A stretch of DNA of 64,000 nt, from positions 1 through 64,000 of the forward strand of contig LIHB01000080.1 in NCBI GenBank assembly GCA_001297265.1, in the 5' to 3' direction. Both the position numbers and the translations under genes were made by a program. Below, in pieces: positions 10,949 to 22,360 of the stretch (within the stretch, counting starts at the first letter, position 1; every line of letters begins with the position of its first letter). The notes under the pieces were generated by a model, which was not told the DNA's origin, made no database searches, and saw only the letters and a program-made list of their open reading frames with translations. The stretch comes from Mycosphaerella arachidis (taxonomy: Eukaryota > Ascomycota > Dothideomycetes > Mycosphaerellales > Mycosphaerellaceae).

Positions 10949-13036
10949 GCTGGGAGGCGAAGAGGCTTGGCCGATGATTCAATCATCACTTCTCGACTCT
11001 GCATGTCGTCTCAATTGAAACGTTGTGTCTGGACTTCCTTCGTGTTCGAAATACCTAAAAGTGCGAGGAAGATATCTTAGCATGATGGCAGAGCGGCAAT
11101 CGCGTCGACACTGTATTTACAACAACTGGAACAGCGAGAGTCGGCGTGGAGCTCCATGGCGATTACCTCGGAGCCAGGTATTCTCCAATTGACTGTGCGA
11201 GGAAGGCCTTCCATGAGGTGTTCAGGCATGACGGCATCTGCCGGACTACGAAAGCATACAACCTGGAAGGCTGAACTGATCGATATTGGCCAGCACACTG
11301 TGAGGATGTCTTCATATGCTGCCATTCACATGGCAGGCACAGACTCCGGTTGCTCGTCAGCCGCGAGGAAGCTGCAAGCTAGATGACCGCTCCTATTTTG
11401 AGGTATGCGGTCTGCTTGATCTCAGAATACTGGGCCGTCCCTGGCTAAGGTCATCTAAGTTGTTCACCGTCACTGAACTACGAAGACTGTAGTACCACGA
11501 AGTGCACGAATCTCAATCTGTCATCGCGTTACATCCGCATCATCACGTTACATCCACATCAGCCGAGGCAGGACGCCTCTATGCAGCCACCTATTCCTTC
11601 GCGTCACGAACGCGTTGACCCTTCTGATGCATACATCGACCTGCACCAGTGCACCTCTTCTTGGCTGGAGTGGCAACAGAGGAGGCCACTATACTTGGGC
11701 CGATCCCGGCTTTACCGAAGGACCAGCCTGGCAGATGGCTCCCCCCTATCCCAACATCGTCAAATCGCCGGGGTTGACACGCTTGTGGACACATTCCAGA
11801 ACGTCTTGCCACGTTCGGTGCAGACAAGCTTGTCAGCCTAGGGATACACCGACTGCGAACCGCCGCGGAAACAGACGGGAACATGCTTGGCTCATGTATA
11901 CACACACCAAGAACAGATCTCTTGACCTACATTTGACAGTGACAAGACTGGACAAAGGTCTAGCAGCTGCGGGTCTTCCTGCGATAACAATCTTGTCTAC
12001 TGCCTTTGTCGTCTTAGTGCGGATGCTCAGCTCTGTCTGGGCAATATCACAAGCAACGCCACGCTCTCGAGCTCTCCACAAGGCTTGGTCGAAGGACAAG
12101 ATGTCCTGGCGCGTATTCGTGGGCGCCACGCGAAATTGGCTTCTTGCGACGTGAAGATGGCTTCAACCTCCAGATCCGCAAACGGCTTCGCTTATATCGA
12201 TATGCGCTCGCGAAAGAGGAAGGAGGTGTTGCTGGTCTTGGCGTGGTTGTTAATGCTCGCATGACTGCTTGCCAAATTGCGGCAGCGTTCGTTGCACCAA
12301 CCCACACGGGGTTCACACTTCATCGGGCCAGTCTCAAGTCGACTGGGAGAATTTCGCCCATCATCAGTATACAGTTGCGCAGCTGTAGTGGTCCGATAAA
12401 GCGTGGACCCCGTGGTGGACTAAACGACTTCTCATTTCTCAGTGTTCCGTGCCTGATGAAAGCCACCTGATAATCCCAGTCGGATGCTATGGAAGTACTG
12501 ACTCTTGACACTGCTTGGAAGTTTAGCTGCAAGTAATCACGCGGGGATCGTGCAGATACCATGTTCCTCTGATCCTTCGAGATACACGCCATCAGGGCGA
12601 GAGGCTGCTTCGTGGGGAGCAACATAATCCAGCCTAATGGAGAAGGCGACAAGCATGCCAAGTGCCCAGGCGGCGTACCCTCTTGGCTTCATGCAACACT
12701 GCGGTACGCGAGCGGGGCACGAGGTCGACGCAGCTCGTACCTCGTGCTTGCCACGCGAGAGCTGTTGATGGCGTGAGAGAAAATCTTGGTGCTAGCAGGA
12801 CGATTGAAAGGGAGCTAAACGCGGTCCGTCGTAAGCAATACACGCTAGGGCAATGGCCAATCATGTAGGGTCGGATCTGCATCCGCACGGTAGGGTGTAG
12901 CAACGAGGTCTCTTCGTCTCACAAACACATACGGACATGACTCTGGTCTATGTTCGAGACGACATCGCGCGTGAAGTCTGTAACAGTTTTGATTGTGGAC
13001 ATCAGCTATACACATGTCCCATCTTCATACTACGAC
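10949..13036. other. Two kilobases without a recognisable gene
   Basis: Several 80-180 codon open frames occur on both strands (for example + 11615-12154, and minus-strand pieces between 11833 and 12661) but none shows a known domain, plausible start and splice pattern, or consistent codon bias. The minus-strand pieces between 12050 and 12660 change frame repeatedly and could be an old gene relic that I cannot identify. Confidence 0.4.
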
Positions 13037-14893
13037 CTATACGATCTTGTCCATTGCACGTCTGAATGAAGACCAGTTCTGCTTCCTGGCCTTCTCTTTC
13101 TCGAAAGCTTCGTAGTCGATCTGGCGGCGGCCTGAGTCAACATCGATATTCTTGATTGAGATCCAGCTCTTGCGCTTCCAGACGAAGCCGATGAGGTAGA
13201 AGATGATCACGACAAACATGGCGAGGTAAGTCTGGAAGAAAGCAGAGACCGCCTCGCCCACGAGGACTTCTCCGTTCTCACCTCGAGATGCACGGACGGC
13301 GCCGGCAATTGCAGTGTAGAACTAAAAGGATGTCAGCGAGGTGTAGAAAATGCTGAACGGGAGTAACTTACAGTGGCAATCAGGACGAGGATGTTGAGAA
13401 TCAGGCCAACCCAGGACCCGGCAACGCCAAAGATGGCCTTGAAAGGGAGCTCGTCAACGGTGTGACCATGGTACTTCCAAGCTGATCGGAAACGGATGTG
13501 CGCGAGGCAAATGCTGCCCCATGTGAATAGGGCGGCAAGACCGGAGAGTGCTTGCAACCAGGCGAAGACGGTGACACCGCTGCTAGCCAAGGAGACGTAG
13601 GCGATGGGTCCGAATGCGATAATGGCAACAGTGGACCAAAGTGGACGTCCCGCGCGATCAACGTATGTGAAGATCTCTGGTGCGTAGCCTTGCTCAGCAA
13701 GCGCAGTCAAAGTTCGGGAGCCACCGTAGACACCAGAGAGACCGATGCTGACAACAGCGAGAAGAATGACAACGTTGACGAAGTCTCCGAAAGCTGGAAT
13801 ACCGGCGTACTCGGCGACCAGGACGAATGGCGAGGCTGAGACGTCGATGAGACCTGCACCGAGGAGGCGATCATCGTCGTATCGGAGAAGAGCTCCCACG
13901 AAGAACAGGCCTAGGATGTAGAAGAGGGTGATACGCCAGAAGACCTGCTTGATAGCACCAGGAAGCGACTTCTGTGGGTTCTCGGTCTCTGCAGCGGCCA
14001 AACCGACAAGCTCAGTACCGGAGAAGGAGAAGGCAGCAGTGACGAACACACTGCAGAATCCGAAGATGCCGTCGTTGAAGGCACCGGGGTTGTACCAAGT
14101 GCGCATGCCCCAGTAGTCTCCGTACCTGCCGCTGCTTGGACCGCCACCACAGATGAAGACGACACCCATGAAGAGGAAGACAACGATCGTGCTAAGCTTG
14201 AGCAGGGCGACCCAGAACTCCTCCTCGGCGTATCCGAGAACACCAAAGATGTTGATGATGATGACGGCAATCAGGAACATCGTGATCCACACCGCGACAT
14301 TGACATCAGCTCCCCAGTAGTTGATTGTAAGACCTGCAACCACCAGTTCTAGCGGTAAGACAACGGCCCATTGGAAGACGTAGTTGTACCCCATTGCGAA
14401 ACCCCATGATGGATCGATGAAGCGAGTCGAGTACGTGTAGAAACCTCCGGAGATCGGGTAGAGCAAAGCGAGTTCACCAAGGGCATATACGACGTTGAAC
14501 ATCATCTGAGCCTGGTCAGCATGGGGTGGACCAGCTCGGGAGGCGCAAACCAAGACATACTACACCAATGATCATGAAGCAGATAAGCAGCGAGGCAGGA
14601 CCACCTCTCGAAAGCGCGCCTCCAGATCCGACAAAGAGACCCGCACCGATAGAGCCTCCAATGGCGATCATGTGAAGATGGCGGGTCTTGAGGGTCTTGT
14701 TCAGCTGGTTGTGCTTGTCGGCGAGTGATCTTCTCTTGAAGGAAGCTGGAGTAACACCCATGCGATCCCACTTGCTGGTTGTCTGGTAGCTATCGTAGAC
14801 AATCTCGCCATCATGGCTGATGTTTGTGCTTGTCGACTCGACCTTCGGCCCCGTCCCGATGGACTTCTCGAAGTCAGTCGGACTCGAATCCAT
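13037..14893 (-). CDS. Amino-acid permease (APC superfamily, Gap1/YAT type)
   Basis: A plasma-membrane proton-coupled amino-acid importer of the fungal YAT family. Exons 14893-14561, 14505-13372 and 13321-13037 are joined by short introns 14506-14560 (GTATGT, CTCAG) and 13322-13371 (GTAAGT, TTTAG), all in phase 0, giving 583 residues. The cytoplasmic N-terminus leads into the family signature KTRHLHMIAIGGSIGAGLFV at the first membrane helix, then GELALLYPISGGFYTYSTRF and a series of hydrophobic helices typical of the 12-helix fold; the last two lie in exon 3 before a basic C-tail. The C-terminal region YEAFEKEKARKQNW is the usual cytosolic tail. Substrate range cannot be told from sequence. 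The ATG at 14893 is the only one upstream of helix 1 giving a normal-length N-tail. Confidence 0.94.
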
Positions 14894-15954
14894 GACTGAC
14901 GGTGTTGCGGTGACGTGTGTTGGTGGAGAAACAACGGTTGCACTGGGCCGAGTTCAGCGCATGCCGCAGAAGTGGTACTTATACGTTCCTTTGTCGAGTG
15001 CGACAGATGTGCTTCCATCTGAACCGCACTAATGCACGCGCACCCAGACGCTCGAGCCAAGTCCTCGTCCACGAGCATGCACGTCGCATGCTTGCCCGCG
15101 GTTCTTGGGCCAAGTGAGCTAATGTACTTGGCGATTTGCCTCTGGAAGTACTGTTTACTCGAGCGAACCAATGCGATTCGAAAGACACTTATCAAGTCTT
15201 ATCTTCTTTCGGGTTGGCACTCCATGATTGGAATCACATCCGTGAATCCTTTGGAGAGAGGCTTGGTGCAAGGATTCGACTTCCTGCTGTGCCTGCGAAG
15301 CATACCGCTCCTTTTCGGCCTTGGTGTGAGCCAGCGTCGGGTTGTCCGGTGCTATGCGAATGCAACGCAATACTCGGCTCAAACAAGCAGGTGGAGTGCA
15401 CGTACACTGCCCGAGCATGACTGGACACAGGCCACGCGAAGGAGCTCCACTGCCATGTGAGTGATCTCTGGTAAACGGAATGGGAAGCAGGAGCCACGAT
15501 GTGTGTGTTGTTGTAGATAGCTATTTGACGAGTACAAGCTTCCAAATTGAAACGATAGGGTGGATTAGTAACCCTTATGAATTGCATAAGGTGTAATACT
15601 ATATAGCTACAGAAACAGTGTAATATAGGATATGTGTGCTAAGTCCTAACTAACATGGCCACTAGTCACCTAATTCCCAACATGTGTGTGTGGGAAACGA
15701 TCCCCGAAGTTTCACCCCAGATTCTGGAATGCTGCATGCGAAGACCATTGTCCATACTCCTTCTTGGAATCGGGCGTGTTACATCGTTCCTTGGAGCAGA
15801 TCATGCTCTTTCTAGCCACTCGCGCTCATGTAAATCTTGCAGCTCTGCAGCATCCTTCCCTTGACCCCGCCAGTACCTCGATCCTTCTCATTTGACATCG
15901 TGCGCACATCCTGTCCTCGACATGCACCGAACGCGGTCTGGAGGTCATATGGCT
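14894..15954. other. Permease promoter and gene-free DNA
   Basis: The region is upstream of the minus-strand permease. An AT-richer patch lies at 15545-15660. No open frame has recognisable domains. Confidence 0.4.
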
Positions 15955-16848
15955 TCACGAGTCTCCAGATCCGAAGGATGTCGTCGGGATCCATTGGGAT
16001 GCGATCTGGTATGATGTATCAAAGCGTGAAAGAACTGACTCCTTCCTTCCCAGGGACGGGACTGGTCGCAGAAGGCGACGTGAAGTCGTATCTGCAATGA
16101 AGAGAATGTCGCTCCGGGACAAGAGCAGACTGCCAGGAAAGTGGCCTCCAGCGAGAATCGCGGTCGCTACTGAGGCTTCGATGATTGGGGTGGTATACGT
16201 GTCGTGCGCAAATCCGATTTGTGCTCCGGGAGTGTCCACGCGCTCGAGCCAGGTCTTATCAGGCTCGCCGACCTATGCACGATTCAGTCTCACGAAAGAA
16301 AGCATTGAGCCTTGCACTGGGAAGTCATGGATGGAGCTTCCGTCACCCAAGAAGTCTCAGCCAGCCATATGCAAGACATCGGGAGACTTACGTATACTGG
16401 ACACTTGAACGTTCGGGACCAGTCTGCCTATGTTGAGTAGTAATGAGGATGACAATAGTCACAAGGCCACCGAGCTCCACAAATTGTTGACGGTCTACTG
16501 GTCAAGGATTGGATTCAGATCCTAAAGGATATTGCCTTTGTCCGCCTGTATGAGCTCAGCTCGCTGTCCTATAGCGAACTAAATTGCCAGTGAGTGCAAA
16601 GTACTATCTGGCTGGCGCTGACAACTTACAAAAGGATATGTCTTCACAAAGCAGACTCTGGGATCGTGCTCGTCCTGCCACCAGACATTTTGATGCCCAG
16701 CTTCCTTAAGCTTCCCGAGAGTGGTGAAGCCTTGACCTGTGGCAGGGACATATTGTCTTGGATCGTCGCGGATCTTGCATTCGCCTTTGCCTGAGTCTTC
16801 TTTGGCAGAGTACTTGGGTCCCACATTCGTTGCGGACGAGAAGATCAT
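15955..16848 (-). pseudogene. Unidentified multi-exon gene or gene relic
   Basis: Two minus-strand blocks read like real protein but match no family I know. Block one starts at an ATG at 16848 (MIFSSATNVG) and runs to a GTAAGT donor at 16629; it contains GFTTLGKLKEAGHQNVWW and DPRVCFVKTYPF. After intron 16579-16629 the frame continues FAIGQRAELIQADKGNIL and then stops. Block two, 16272-15955, holds GAQIGFAHDTYTTPIIEAS and GGHFPGSLLLSRSDILFIAD and is preceded by an acceptor (CATAG) and a GTAAGT donor near 16388. The two blocks may belong to one gene joined by further introns, or be a relic with an acquired stop. No function is proposed. Confidence 0.33.
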
Positions 16849-17072
16849 CGGATGTCTGCAGGATTGGTATGCGGGAACCCATGATGACACAATTGCTTTG
16901 GTTGCTTACTATTTGGGCTCATCAAGGTTACAGGAACACAGGAAGGCCTGTGTGATCTTCACGCAGATCAAATCTATACCTGGGCAGGACACTCTGGGAC
17001 CTTGTTGTTGTGCTCATGGTATGTGCATTGAGGCATCTCGCAAGGATGAGAACCACTCTCGAGGTGTGTACC

Positions 17073-17560
17073 TCACACACAAGCAATGTCGAAGACCAAG
17101 TCCGCGGGGATTTTGGCTCGATGCTCCTACAGCCACTTCGCGCCAGCATAGTACGTGTAGAAGTCACGAATCAACTTGCGCAGCAAGGAAGTTTCCGGAA
17201 CCTCTGTGTACGCGATAAGATGGTTCCTGGACCAGGATAGTTGTTGACAGCTTCCTGTAGCTTGATGATCGGGTCCAGTGTGTCGTTGCGAAGCCGCAGG
17301 TTGTCAAGCTTGTATTTGAGGCGGTACATTTGCGCTAGCTTTTGATACCGTAAGGCACCGTTTGCATCCTTTTTGCCATCTTTTGGGGGGACCACGACGA
17401 CTTGGCCGGTGTAGATATGCTGGAGATAGATGCAGAAGAATTTGGGCGCCATCTCAGGAAGTGGCACGATCCGATCTTGGGACTCTTTGAAGTGGCCGGA
17501 GCATGCAGCTCGGAAGAAGCGCGAGTAGTGGTTATGATGCCTCGTGCAACATGATTGCCA
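17073..17560 (-). pseudogene. BTB/POZ-domain gene fragment with frameshift and stop
   Basis: A minus-strand frame contains SRFFRAACSGHFKESQDR, PLPEMAPKFFCIYLQHIYTG and a helical region, typical of fungal BTB/POZ proteins, where the domain dimerises and often recruits Cullin-3. The N-terminal strand and start codon are missing: a stop lies just upstream and no good acceptor is seen. Near 17220 the homologous reading moves to another frame (EVPETSLLRKLIRDFYTYY), and this frame meets an in-frame TAG at 17127-17129 before resuming with EHRAKIPADLVFDIAC. These breaks suggest a decayed copy. It sits 350 bp from an intact paralogue on the same strand. Confidence 0.66.
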
Positions 17561-17910
17561 TCAATCAGCCTTTACAATACTGTCCTGATTCGGCAAAGAA
17601 GCGGTGCAGTGTGCATATGAAGTAGAGTGGTACGCAAGACCGCATTGTTTCGCCTTGAAAGAAATGGCCAACGTCTCGAAATCAGTCATGGTCTATCCCT
17701 TGCTGCGACCTGTCCTCGGCCGTATTCAACATTCCTGCACTCAGAGCTTCCTGCGCAATTCTGCGCAGCCGTTTGCTATGATCTCCAATTTACCAGTGCC
17801 TGCGTGCAACACCGCGGCAGGCTTTGTCTCTGCTGCGCCATGCGGTGTAATGCCTGTCTCAGATAGCCCCTCAAGCCTTCATGCTGGTTCGCGTCCATTT
17901 GCTGCTTCTT

Positions 17911-18737
17911 CTAAGCATACTTTGGATGATTGTAGTCGTGTTCGTGGTAATCACACTTCGGACGGTCCCATGGCGATGCGGGAAGCTCGCGTTCATCGCG
18001 AAGTCGCGCTGATGCGACAGTCATGTCTAGTAGAAATTCTGCTGGGTAGCAGTCTCCATGCTCGCGCCACCAGGTGTCCTTTATCTCAGCCAAGTACCAG
18101 TCCACGAAGAGTCTTTGGAGCGGGCAGTTGCGCATCGTGCTTTCGTATGCGCGCACCACCTCCTGAAGGTTGGGTCCGTAGTCGACAGCACGGGACGTAT
18201 CTATCCATTCATCCACTGCAATGTTGCGCATCGTGGTGTCGAGGAGATAGTCGGCGAGGACGTAGAGACCGACCACCTTCGCGCCGACATCATGCCAAAA
18301 TGCCGCCTTGACAGACTGGCAGCATCTTGTTAGCATGTGTAACCACATTTAGACAAGCTCGCGTGGACCACACCACTCGTGCGGCATGAAACGTACCTCT
18401 TCAATATCCTCAGTCGGCATCTCCTCCTCCGTCAACACCACCTCACCCGTTTGCAACCATTGCAGATAGATCGCGAAGGTGTCAGGACTGATGTCTGGGA
18501 GCTCAATAATCTTCGCCTGCCCTTCCTTCCAGTCCTTGCTGCACGCCTTCTTGAAATAGTCAGACGACTTGGTGAGGTAGTCCTTGGCTACATTAACCGT
18601 TTTCTGTTCGCTGTATGGTTCCCCGAGGACGACTCGGAACTCCTCGAAAACGTCGATTCTATGCATTTGTTAGTGCAGTTTTGGCGATAAAAATGGTTAA
18701 CTTACCTGCGACGCTTGGCCGGCGATTGAGTCGACAT
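17911..18737 (-). CDS. BTB/POZ-domain protein, intact copy
   Basis: Exons 18737-18706, 18658-18397 and 18315-17911, with introns 18659-18705 (GTAAGT/CATAG) and 18316-18396 (GTACGT/CCAG), give 232 residues. Exon 1 encodes only MSTQSPAKRR. The BTB core follows: FRVVLGEP, a buried helix around YFKKACSKDWKEGQ, IIELPDISPDTFAIYLQWLQ, then ADYLLDTTMRNIAVDEW. This is the short fungal BTB type, with no Kelch or MATH domain. The family is a candidate Cullin-3 adaptor or self-associating protein, but no specific role is known from sequence. It is the only complete member of a three-copy cluster between 17.0 and 19.8 kb, and has the same 32-nt first exon as the BTB gene at 58.8 kb. Confidence 0.85.
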
Positions 18738-19177
18738 GGTGTCGTTTGCTGCGCTGCGGATATTGAGTTTCGTGGTGATTGTGGTCTGTACCTGTTGGTA
18801 CAGTGATGGTAGAAGTCGTGTTGAGGTCAAGGTATATAAAGTGGAAATGAAGTCGAGAAGAGATTTTCAACCGCGAGATGCGTGTGACACATGACACGAA
18901 GACAAGTGAATGAGAGCAATGTCACCTAATTGCCCCACAGCCAACGTCTGCATCACATGCGGTTCATCGCTAAGCGCCAGGCCATTCACCGAAGCCTCTT
19001 GCGCTCTTCATGTGCGTGAACAGCTGATGAGCTCAGCTGCATGGAGTATCGGCATGAGCTCTGCTGTGCTGCAGAGTACACCCACGTACGATCGATCTTG
19101 ACCCATGAGAGCAACCCCTCATGTGCTGAATGAAATGGACCGGTGATTGAGCTTGAAAGGGGAATTATGTTCCACTC

Positions 19178-19797
19178 CTACAGCGTCTTATACCCGGCCG
19201 CATGCTGCAGTCTCTTGCTGCCTCGCTCACTGGCAAGGTTGGCATTATTCCTTGTGCTCATGATAAGCGCATCTAGGTAAGTCTTCCGAACCCTCTGGAG
19301 CCTCCTGGAAGTCCAGGCTCTCGTTGCTGCGGCAGCTATGTCGACCAGGAAGTCGACCGAAAGCTTGTGATCATAGACTTTGATGGTACTCGAGCTCACG
19401 CTAGCAGTCCACCACCTAACAAAGAGTCTCCGCAGAGTTGAGTCAGTGGCTGTGTTAGCACAGCATTTGGCGAGTGCGGTTGTGCTGGCACCCCGATCGG
19501 TGCCAGAGAAGAGGCGAAGATAGGCGTCGATTCCAGCATTGCGCATGGTACAGTCTTCAAGCATATCAGCCAGGATGTATACTTCAATGAGTTTTCGAGT
19601 CGAGTAGGTCTGCGTAAGAATTCTTGACCTGCTTCTTGTAAGTGGGTAACATAGTGCACAGAGATTCATGGTGGGCTCACCTTATCGTTGTCCTTGGCAG
19701 AGTGCGTCTCATCCTCCGTGGCAATTACCTCACCAGTATCCAGCCACTGGAGATATACTTCGAAGATTCCGGGATCTGCCTCCGGCAGTGAGATGTC
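19178..19797 (-). pseudogene. BTB/POZ gene lacking its 5' half
   Basis: Exon remnants 19797-19681 and 19609-19178, joined by intron 19610-19680 (GTGAGC donor, CGCAG acceptor), encode DISLPEADPGIFEVYLQWLD, then TYSTRKLIEVYILADMLEDC and an Arg/Ser-rich C-terminus. This matches the C-terminal half of the intact BTB gene nearby. The N-terminal half and start codon are absent: upstream of about 19797 the frame meets TAA and the sequence becomes a GT-rich (CA-rich on the coding strand) low-complexity stretch. The only nearby ATG is out of frame and yields 24 residues. This suggests a 5' truncation at a sharp breakpoint. Confidence 0.65.
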
Positions 19798-20339
19798 ATG
19801 GTGGTGTTAATTTGAAGTTGTGTTAAGGTGGTGCTGTACGAAGTGGTCTCGTGTGGTGTGAGGTGATTTGTGTAAGGTGATGTTGTTTCAAGGTAGTCTT
19901 GTCTGAGATGTTACTGTCTGAGAAAGTTCTGTTTTGAGGTGGTGTCGATTGATATTGTGATGTACACCTCCCAACGCCTTCGTGTTATGGTATCGTGAAG
20001 ATTGACGCAGCTTGGTAGGTGAGTGTTGCTAGGTAAGTGGGCGACATGAGGTGCAAGAGGTGTGTTTTGTGAAAATGCTGAATAACACAAGCACGTGTGC
20101 ACCTGAATACTTCTGAATTAAATGCCTTCAGTGAGGTTGTTGTGGCATGGATTTCGTTGCCAGTGGACTTCCCGGTTGGCGAATGCGCGAATCGCGCGGC
20201 CTGAGATATATGATCCTGATTCACTCATCAGGCTGTAATGGGTTTCATGTTTCGTATACCTCTGAGTCCCAAACAACGCCAATGGATTCCTATAGCTCTC
20301 ACAGCCTCCTGCGTTCCCTTGTCCAACAACCGCCAGCTC
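19798..20339. other. GT-rich low-complexity DNA and intergenic spacer
   Basis: From about 19798 to 19965 the + strand is dominated by GGTG/GTGT/TTGTG words with few long repeats, directly abutting the truncated BTB copy. The rest, to 20339, is the 3' flank of the Pmp3 gene with no recognisable coding. Confidence 0.45.
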
Positions 20340-20670
20340 TTAGTGCGCACCCATACTTCCGTATCCTCCACCACCAGTCTGCACGTTCTGGCTGTAGACT
20401 CCCGGCGCAGGTCTGTCGTCGTAGTGTCCCTGCTCGAGTTGCTCTTTGCGGTTGTAGTACACGTACATGATGTAGAACGCATGTATATGGCCGGGGAAGT
20501 AACCGAGGATCGTGAGGCAGATATTCTATTGATTCGTTAGAAGCCCAATCGAACGAGCCTGACTTTGGGTAACTGACAATGAGGAGGTCTGCTCCACAGC
20601 CCGCGACGATGTAGACTGCTACAGGAGGCAGAAAGATTGCAATGATCACGAGAAGGATGGCTGAGATCAT
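20340..20670 (-). CDS. Pmp3 / UPF0057-family plasma membrane proteolipid
   Basis: Small two-helix membrane protein linked to cation tolerance and membrane potential in yeast and plants. Exons 20670-20578 and 20525-20340 joined across intron 20526-20577 (GTCAGT donor, AATAG acceptor) give 92 residues. Helix 1 carries LLVIIAIFLPPVAVYI, then GCGADLLINICLTILGYFPG and helix 2 GHIHAFYIMYVYY, the standard UPF0057 layout. Unlike the roughly 55-residue core form it has a hydrophilic C-terminal tail of about 35 residues, rich in Gly, Tyr and Gln and ending GGGGYGSMGAH; tailed forms are common in filamentous fungi. The N-terminus is very short, so a further upstream exon cannot be excluded. Confidence 0.85.
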
Positions 20671-21007
20671 AGCGTTGGTGGCTCCAAGATGTTGTGTCAC
20701 GTGTCTGGAATACTTATTAGATTGGTGGAATGTCGTCTGCGTGGCTTGGTATAGGTTGATGGCAATGTAAATGACCGGGAGATAATACGACAGTGAAGGT
20801 CGTTGTGTTGGAGTCTTGTTGCGCCGACCGTTGGACGATGATGTCAGTCGACCAGCAAACAGGGGCGTAAATCTGCGCGCTGGCAAATTGTGGCGTGCGC
20901 GTTTGTGGCGCAGCTTGAATCAGAAAATGATTCGTTGTGAGTGTCGGCGTTCACGAATTGAGCATATGTGGTGTCGTCCAGTGACCGAGGCCAAGGTGGT
21001 CTTACGC

Positions 21008-22360
21008 TCATACAGCGTCCATGGCTGCCCTCGTGCTGAGCGTCTCGTTCCTGTTGCCCAGTCTGCTGATCTGCAAGAAAGCATCGCAACCATAGCCCTC
21101 CAAGCTATGGACTTCCAGGCTACCAGCCCAGTACTCTGCATAGATCTTACTCATTGGTAGGCCCATGCCGAGCTTGAGGTCCGGAGGTCGGCCTGAGAGT
21201 GAGGCTAGAGAGGCATCTGGCCGCTTCTCCTGCGGTCTGCTGCTCACATCTACAGCTGAGCATGGTACCTGAAGCTCCTGCATCGTTGCCGCAAGACGAG
21301 GTACGCGGCCAAGATTTTCCAATCTGTTGTGGCGTCGTGGACCTTTGGCGAACGACCAGAGATACGGCAGAACTTCTCGATCCACTCCACCACCTTGGTC
21401 CGACACGCGAATGATAACATGCTGTGCCGCCTCACACACCAAGACCTCGATTGGAGGCGGATCCTTGAGTCCCCTCTGCTCGACCACAGCTTGGATGCTG
21501 TTCCTGAGTAGCTCTCCAAGTATGTATTCGAGGTGAGAGGGAATGTACGGGAAAGTCGTGTTCATATGGCCTTGCAACACAATCTCAGGAATGGTCACAC
21601 TGGGTCCGTAAGCCTGCTGTGAAAGCTCTCGAGCAGTAGCAGCGCATCTCTCGATGATCTCCTTGGCATTGCACTTGAGGAAGATCTCGCCAACGAACTC
21701 GTCCTCCGCGCCTCCAGTCTTCTTGGCATCGGGGAAGTGCCACGGCGAGTGAAAGGTCTCGGTCAGGGCGAGATGTTGCTCAGCAATCACTCTTCGGCTG
21801 ATACGAGAGCGTAGCAAATGGGTCATGAAGCGATCGCATTCCTCGCCTGGTACTGTGTCTTGAATCTCCAAAATACCCATGGCAAGCCGCGGTATCACGG
21901 TCAAGTGCTCCTTGAGTGAGTGCTTGAGTACTTCGCACCACTTGTCATTGTCTTCCAATGTCCGTACTTCAGGCACCTTCCGAAATCGTTCAAAAGCTTG
22001 GTAGTACAGCTCATAGACATGGCTGATGTGCTGATTCGTGACTGCGGAGTATGGAAGCGTCTGCATGTTACGCAGCCTGTGCGCGATCCGTGTGGGAAGC
22101 TCCAATCGGGCGTAGTTGGCGGACGTGATCAACCTGTCTTCAGTGAGGCTTCGCCCAAAGAAGGTCAGTTGTCGTAAACTGATGGGCCTTGCTTCGCGCT
22201 GTACCCAGTCATCCAGTATGGTTGATGGCCTCCCGGGGGGCGACAGTGTTGTGTGGGACGCCGGGCCGTGACCAGATCTGGTAGCTGCAGTTGCATATGC
22301 TCTTGCTCGGATAGATGGTTGGAGGCGTAGCAGTGCACCTGCGCGGTGCCATTCTGCCAT
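21008..22360 (-). CDS. Mitochondrial pyruvate / branched-chain dehydrogenase kinase (PDK/BCKDK family)
   Basis: Single-exon gene of 450 residues. The family phosphorylates the E1-alpha subunit of the pyruvate or branched-chain 2-oxoacid dehydrogenase complex and inactivates it. The N-terminus (MAEWHRAGALLRLQPSIRARAYATAA) is basic and looks like a mitochondrial leader. A four-helix domain follows (ISLRQLTFFGRS, LPTRIAHRLRNMQTLP, ISHVYELYYQAFE). The GHKL ATPase domain has N-box ILGELLRNSIQAV, G1 box SDQGGGV and G2 box GMGLPMSKIYAEYW. The ATP-lid segment is longer than usual, with an RPQEKRPDASLASLSGRP insert. Pyruvate versus branched-chain specificity cannot be settled by eye. The promoter region is shared divergently with the deubiquitinase gene. 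Confidence 0.91.
   Translation of the reverse strand: MAEWHRAGALLRLQPSIRARAYATAATRSGHGPASHTTLSPPGRPSTILDDWVQREARPISLRQLTFFGRSLTEDRLITSANYARLELPTRIAHRLRNMQTLPYSAVTNQHISHVYELYYQAFERFRKVPEVRTLEDNDKWCEVLKHSLKEHLTVIPRLAMGILEIQDTVPGEECDRFMTHLLRSRISRRVIAEQHLALTETFHSPWHFPDAKKTGGAEDEFVGEIFLKCNAKEIIERCAATARELSQQAYGPSVTIPEIVLQGHMNTTFPYIPSHLEYILGELLRNSIQAVVEQRGLKDPPPIEVLVCEAAQHVIIRVSDQGGGVDREVLPYLWSFAKGPRRHNRLENLGRVPRLAATMQELQVPCSAVDVSSRPQEKRPDASLASLSGRPPDLKLGMGLPMSKIYAEYWAGSLEVHSLEGYGCDAFLQISRLGNRNETLSTRAAMDAV

Noticed and set aside
11615..12154. 179-codon + strand frame
   Set aside because: No recognisable motif, irregular codon use, competing open frames on the other strand.
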